A stretch of DNA of 17,396 bases from an uncultured Kiritimatiellota bacterium (GTDB lineage Bacteria; Verrucomicrobiota; Kiritimatiellia; RFP12; UBA1067), in contig CAKTZA010000071.1 in NCBI GenBank assembly GCA_934635045.1, positions 1-17,396 of the forward strand. The letters run 5' to 3'. The notes below the pieces were generated by a model, which saw only the letters and a list, made by a program, of their open reading frames with translations, had not been told where the DNA came from and made no database searches. Positions 14,504 through 17,396 of this stretch are shown here, piece after piece; within the stretch, counting starts at the first letter, position 1, and every line of letters begins with the position of its first letter. A program made the position numbers and the translations under genes.

Positions 14504-17206
14504 ATGAAACGCATTTTGCTCCTGATCCTGTCGTATCCGTCGCTTGCGGCCGTGGCGGGCGTGCCGGAGGGCTATGCGGAGCTGCCGTACCTCGAGACGA
14601 CGCCGGGCGGCCGGCAGTGGATCTGCACGGACTACGTGCCGGAGTGGAACCATCGCCTCGTCGTGAAGTTCCGCATCACGTCGGCGGCGCGGTGGGAGTC
14701 GCAGACCGTCTGCTGCGCGCGCGGCACGAAAGCGAACGACAGGCCTTATGTCCTGTACGTGGCGTCTGGCGGGGATTCGGGCCTGGCGTCGGACGTTCCC
14801 GGCGAATGCCAGCTCTTTACGGGCGGCTGGGCGATGCAGTCGGGGCTTTGCCTCGACCTCGCGACGGACTACGAGGTCGACGTCAACAATCCGCTCAGGA
14901 AATGGCGCGTGAACGACGGCCCCCTGTGGAACACGCGCGAGCACGTCACGTTCACGGCGGGCAGCCCGCTGGCCCTTTGCGCGGGCCACGCCCTGGGCGA
15001 CGCGCTGGACGCAGGGACGCAGGCCGGCTCCCTGACGGGCTTCCTGCGAGGCCGCCTCTATTTCCTCCGGGCCTACGACGCGACCGGCGCGCTGATCCAC
15101 GAGTTCCTGCCGGCGCGCGACGAGCAGGAGACGGACAGGGCGAAGCAGATGGGCATCTATGACACGGTCGGGCAGAAGTTCTGGCCGAACTGCGGGCCGA
15201 CGACGTTCGCGACCGATTCGTCCTTCTTCCGTCCGGTCGTCGTCAGCCGGGCGGACCATGCGTCGGACGAGGAGGCGGGCGCCGCGCTGGCGCGCGCCGT
15301 CAGGAACGCGTTCGCGTGCGACCGCATCGTCCTGACGGCCGGCACGGCGGCGGCGCCCGCCGTCTACAGGATTTCCGAGCCGCTGCGCCTGACGACGCCG
15401 ATGGTGTGCCTCGCGGGCTCGTCCGACGACCCGGAGGCGACGGTGATCGACGCGGGCCACGAGACGGCCGCCGTCGTCGTGACGGCCGCCGCCACGTCCT
15501 GCGAGGTCCGCGGCCTCACGGTCCGCAACGCCATCGGCCTTGTCGAGGGCACGACGCCGTGCGCCGGCGGCATCGCGGCCCTGGCGGACGGGACGCTCGT
15601 CTCGAACTGCGTCGTGCGCGCCTGCCGGAACGTCGGTTCGGAGCAGCCCCTTCGCGGGTCCGGCGTCTATCTGGTCGGCAGTACGCTTGTCGATTCGCTC
15701 GTCGAGTCCTGCGCGGCGACGAATCTCCATCTCAGCGCGGGGACGACGGAATCCTACGGCGGGGGCGTCTGCGCCGTCAAGAGGTCCCTGGTCAGGGGCG
15801 TCGAGATCCGCGACTGCACGGGCTACAACGGCCAGCACGCCGACTTGAGCTACAAAACGGGCCGGATGTACGGCGCGGGCCTCACGCTTCACGGGGAGTC
15901 GTCGGCCGAGGGGTGCTACGTCCACCACAACGCAATGCGCGACGACCCGGCCGAGACGTGCGGGGCGGTGAACTACGGCGCGGGCGTGGCGCTTCTCGAC
16001 GGCTCGATCGCGAATTCGCGCATCAGCGCCAACGAGAGCGTCAGTTCGTACGCCGGCGTCTTCCTGTCGGGAGACAAGGCGCGCGTTTCAGGCTGTTCCG
16101 TCGCGAGCAACGTCATCCGGCGGCTGCGCAGCGTCCTGTTTGGGGCGGGCATCGGATTGGAGTCTAACTACGCCGCTGCCGTGCGCGACAGCCTGGTCGA
16201 GGGCAACGTGATAGACAGCAAGGACGACGACTGGGATTCGCGCGGCGGCGGTGCGCGCTTTTCCGGCGGTTCCGTCTCGGGGTGCGTCTTCCGGGGCAAC
16301 CGCAGCAGCTGGCGGTGCCTGGGCCAGGGCCTTTACCTTGGCGGTCGCACAGGGTCGTCTGTGGCCGTCTCGAATTGCGTTTTCGACGCGAACGCGCCCC
16401 TGACGGCGGACGGCCCCGGAACGGCCGTCGCGGCGGCGATGCCGTTCGGCAGCGTTCTGCGCGACTGCTGGTTTGTCCGGAACAAGTCGGGTTCGGAGTC
16501 TACGGGCTACGGGTGCGCCATCCATGCGGGCTGTCTTGCCGCAGGGGATGGGCTTCTCGTCCAGAACTGCTTTTTCGGCGGCAACGAAGGCGGCGGGTGC
16601 CTGATCGCCGGTCCCGATTCCCGTGCCGACGGGCGCTATGTGTTCGAGAGCTGCACGTTCGTCTCCAACCGCGTCGCGCAGTCGGTCGTCGGGTGTGAGG
16701 GCATTCAGTGGACGGAGGCAGGCCAGTTGAAGCAGATTCACTCGTTCCATTTCACGAACTGCCTTTTTTCCTGCAACGGCGGCAAGCCCGGGCTTCATCC
16801 GAAATTCAGCGTCTGCGCGAACGCCGCCTATTGCTATTCCGACGGCGGCGAAGGCTTTCCGGCCGATTCGTCCGTCGACCATCACAACCTGACGGGCGCC
16901 AGCGGCAGTCCCCGTTTCCTTGACCCGGCGGGCGGCGACTGGCGAATCGCGCTTCAAAGCGTCTGCTGCGACGCGGGGCTTGCCCTTGACTGGATGGGCT
17001 CGGGAAAGAAAGGCGGGCCGCAGGACCTGGGCGACGGGACCTGGACGGAGAGGCCGGCGGCAACGATTACGGTGCGCGGACAGATGATGGAGGTGGGTGT
17101 CGTCGTCACGCGCAACAACGCGAGTCCGCGCCGCTCGGGCGCGTCGCCCGACATCGGCTGTGCGGAATGTCTTTCGGTGCCCGGATGGCTGTTGCTTGTC
17201 AGATAG
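14504..17206 (+). CDS. Secreted LamG-like plus right-handed beta-helix protein
   Basis: The start ATG 14504 follows AAAGGA (14489-14494) and opens a signal peptide (MKRILLLILSYPSLAAVAG), giving 900 residues. Residues of about 20-230 form a concanavalin/LamG-like domain, beginning EGYAELPYLETTPGGRQWI and ending in LYFLRAYDATGALIHEFLPA and YDTVGQKFW. After a linker, residues of about 265-850 form a right-handed parallel beta-helix of pectin-lyase type. It is marked by many short rungs such as VIDAGHE, VRGLTVRNA, VSNCVVRAC, VSGCVFRGN and VSNCVFDAN, rich in Cys, Asn and Gly. The protein closes with SPDIGCAEC and a short hydrophobic tail, GWLLLVR. Such proteins bind or cleave polysaccharide, or act as surface adhesins; no lyase catalytic residues could be assigned. 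It is probably co-transcribed with the glycosidase-like gene 47 bases upstream. Confidence 0.86.
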   Translation: MKRILLLILSYPSLAAVAGVPEGYAELPYLETTPGGRQWICTDYVPEWNHRLVVKFRITSAARWESQTVCCARGTKANDRPYVLYVASGGDSGLASDVPGECQLFTGGWAMQSGLCLDLATDYEVDVNNPLRKWRVNDGPLWNTREHVTFTAGSPLALCAGHALGDALDAGTQAGSLTGFLRGRLYFLRAYDATGALIHEFLPARDEQETDRAKQMGIYDTVGQKFWPNCGPTTFATDSSFFRPVVVSRADHASDEEAGAALARAVRNAFACDRIVLTAGTAAAPAVYRISEPLRLTTPMVCLAGSSDDPEATVIDAGHETAAVVVTAAATSCEVRGLTVRNAIGLVEGTTPCAGGIAALADGTLVSNCVVRACRNVGSEQPLRGSGVYLVGSTLVDSLVESCAATNLHLSAGTTESYGGGVCAVKRSLVRGVEIRDCTGYNGQHADLSYKTGRMYGAGLTLHGESSAEGCYVHHNAMRDDPAETCGAVNYGAGVALLDGSIANSRISANESVSSYAGVFLSGDKARVSGCSVASNVIRRLRSVLFGAGIGLESNYAAAVRDSLVEGNVIDSKDDDWDSRGGGARFSGGSVSGCVFRGNRSSWRCLGQGLYLGGRTGSSVAVSNCVFDANAPLTADGPGTAVAAAMPFGSVLRDCWFVRNKSGSESTGYGCAIHAGCLAAGDGLLVQNCFFGGNEGGGCLIAGPDSRADGRYVFESCTFVSNRVAQSVVGCEGIQWTEAGQLKQIHSFHFTNCLFSCNGGKPGLHPKFSVCANAAYCYSDGGEGFPADSSVDHHNLTGASGSPRFLDPAGGDWRIALQSVCCDAGLALDWMGSGKKGGPQDLGDGTWTERPAATITVRGQMMEVGVVVTRNNASPRRSGASPDIGCAECLSVPGWLLLVR

Positions 17207-17264
17207 CGGCGACGCCGGATGCCGGGCGCGCGCGAGAGGAAGAGGAGGAAAGGAGAAGGAAATG

Positions 17265-17396
17265 GTGCGCCAAGCAAGCTTGGCTGAACTTGTAGAATGT
17301 AAGGAGTCTACTCAATAAAGATAATGGCATACTGACAGGAAGGCTGGCTGCACGAAGGGCGACCGACGCGCAGAAGCCCAGCCCGACGAAGGAATG
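17265..17396 (+). mobile_element. 5' end of a group II intron (continues past the window)
   Basis: The stretch begins GTGCGCC, the conserved 5' end of bacterial group II introns (GUGYG). It is followed at once by a perfect hairpin, GCCAAGC-AA-GCTTGGC (17269-17284), where introns of the chloroplast-like class carry their first small stem. The following TGAACTTGTAGAATGTAAGG, an ACTCAATAAAG stretch and GAAGGGCGACCG are in the style of domain I of these introns. Base use changes sharply from the GC-rich gene before it. The 5' exon ends in a purine-rich run and ATG, so the intron may interrupt a gene directly after its start codon, or just lie between genes. Reverse transcriptase and 3' end would be outside the window. 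Confidence 0.7.

Noticed and set aside
17262..17318. An 18-codon open frame after a good ribosome binding site
   Set aside because: All but its ATG lies in the predicted intron 5' end, where base pairing explains the sequence better than coding.

Overview
This GC-rich bacterial window reads almost entirely on the + strand and looks like an accessory region of a gut- or sediment-type Kiritimatiellota (PVC group) genome. That placement is an inference. It rests on the large secreted surface proteins, the LamG-like/beta-helix protein, the DUF6259-like glycosidase, the GH95 fucosidase remnant, and octamer repeats between genes. No rRNA or housekeeping marker beyond guanylate kinase fixes the taxonomy.

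Left part (1-7479): a module of two genes occurs twice. Copy 1 is the 3' part of a large protein (its start lies outside the window) with a dockerin-like calcium loop and a C-terminal alpha/beta hydrolase domain. It overlaps (ATGA) a small secreted protein. Copy 2 keeps only the C-terminal half of the hydrolase, beginning about at the oxyanion-hole HG motif, followed by a diverged homologue of the same secreted protein. A type IIG-like DNA methyltransferase gene with its own promoter lies between the copies. A complete long protein, then a headless copy of its C-terminal domain, each followed by its own small secreted partner, resembles the orphan-cassette layout of polymorphic toxin/immunity loci. 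This is a hypothesis, not a proven function.

Middle (7480-10064): guanylate kinase (gmk) with a nearly leaderless extended -10 promoter, a phased 8-bp tandem repeat, a Gfo/Idh/MocA oxidoreductase, and a decayed GH95 alpha-L-fucosidase lacking its N-terminus and a large internal block.

Right part (10065-17396): a third extended -10 promoter, then a repeat-rich leader of about 340 bases with a run of 12 C. Next come a very large secreted glycosidase-like protein (about 1311 aa) and a secreted LamG-like plus right-handed beta-helix protein (about 900 aa). These suggest polysaccharide or glycan breakdown and surface adhesion. The last 132 bases look like the 5' end of a group II intron starting with GTGCGCC directly after an ATG; the rest of it lies outside the window.

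No tRNA, rRNA, CRISPR array or insertion sequence was recognised.
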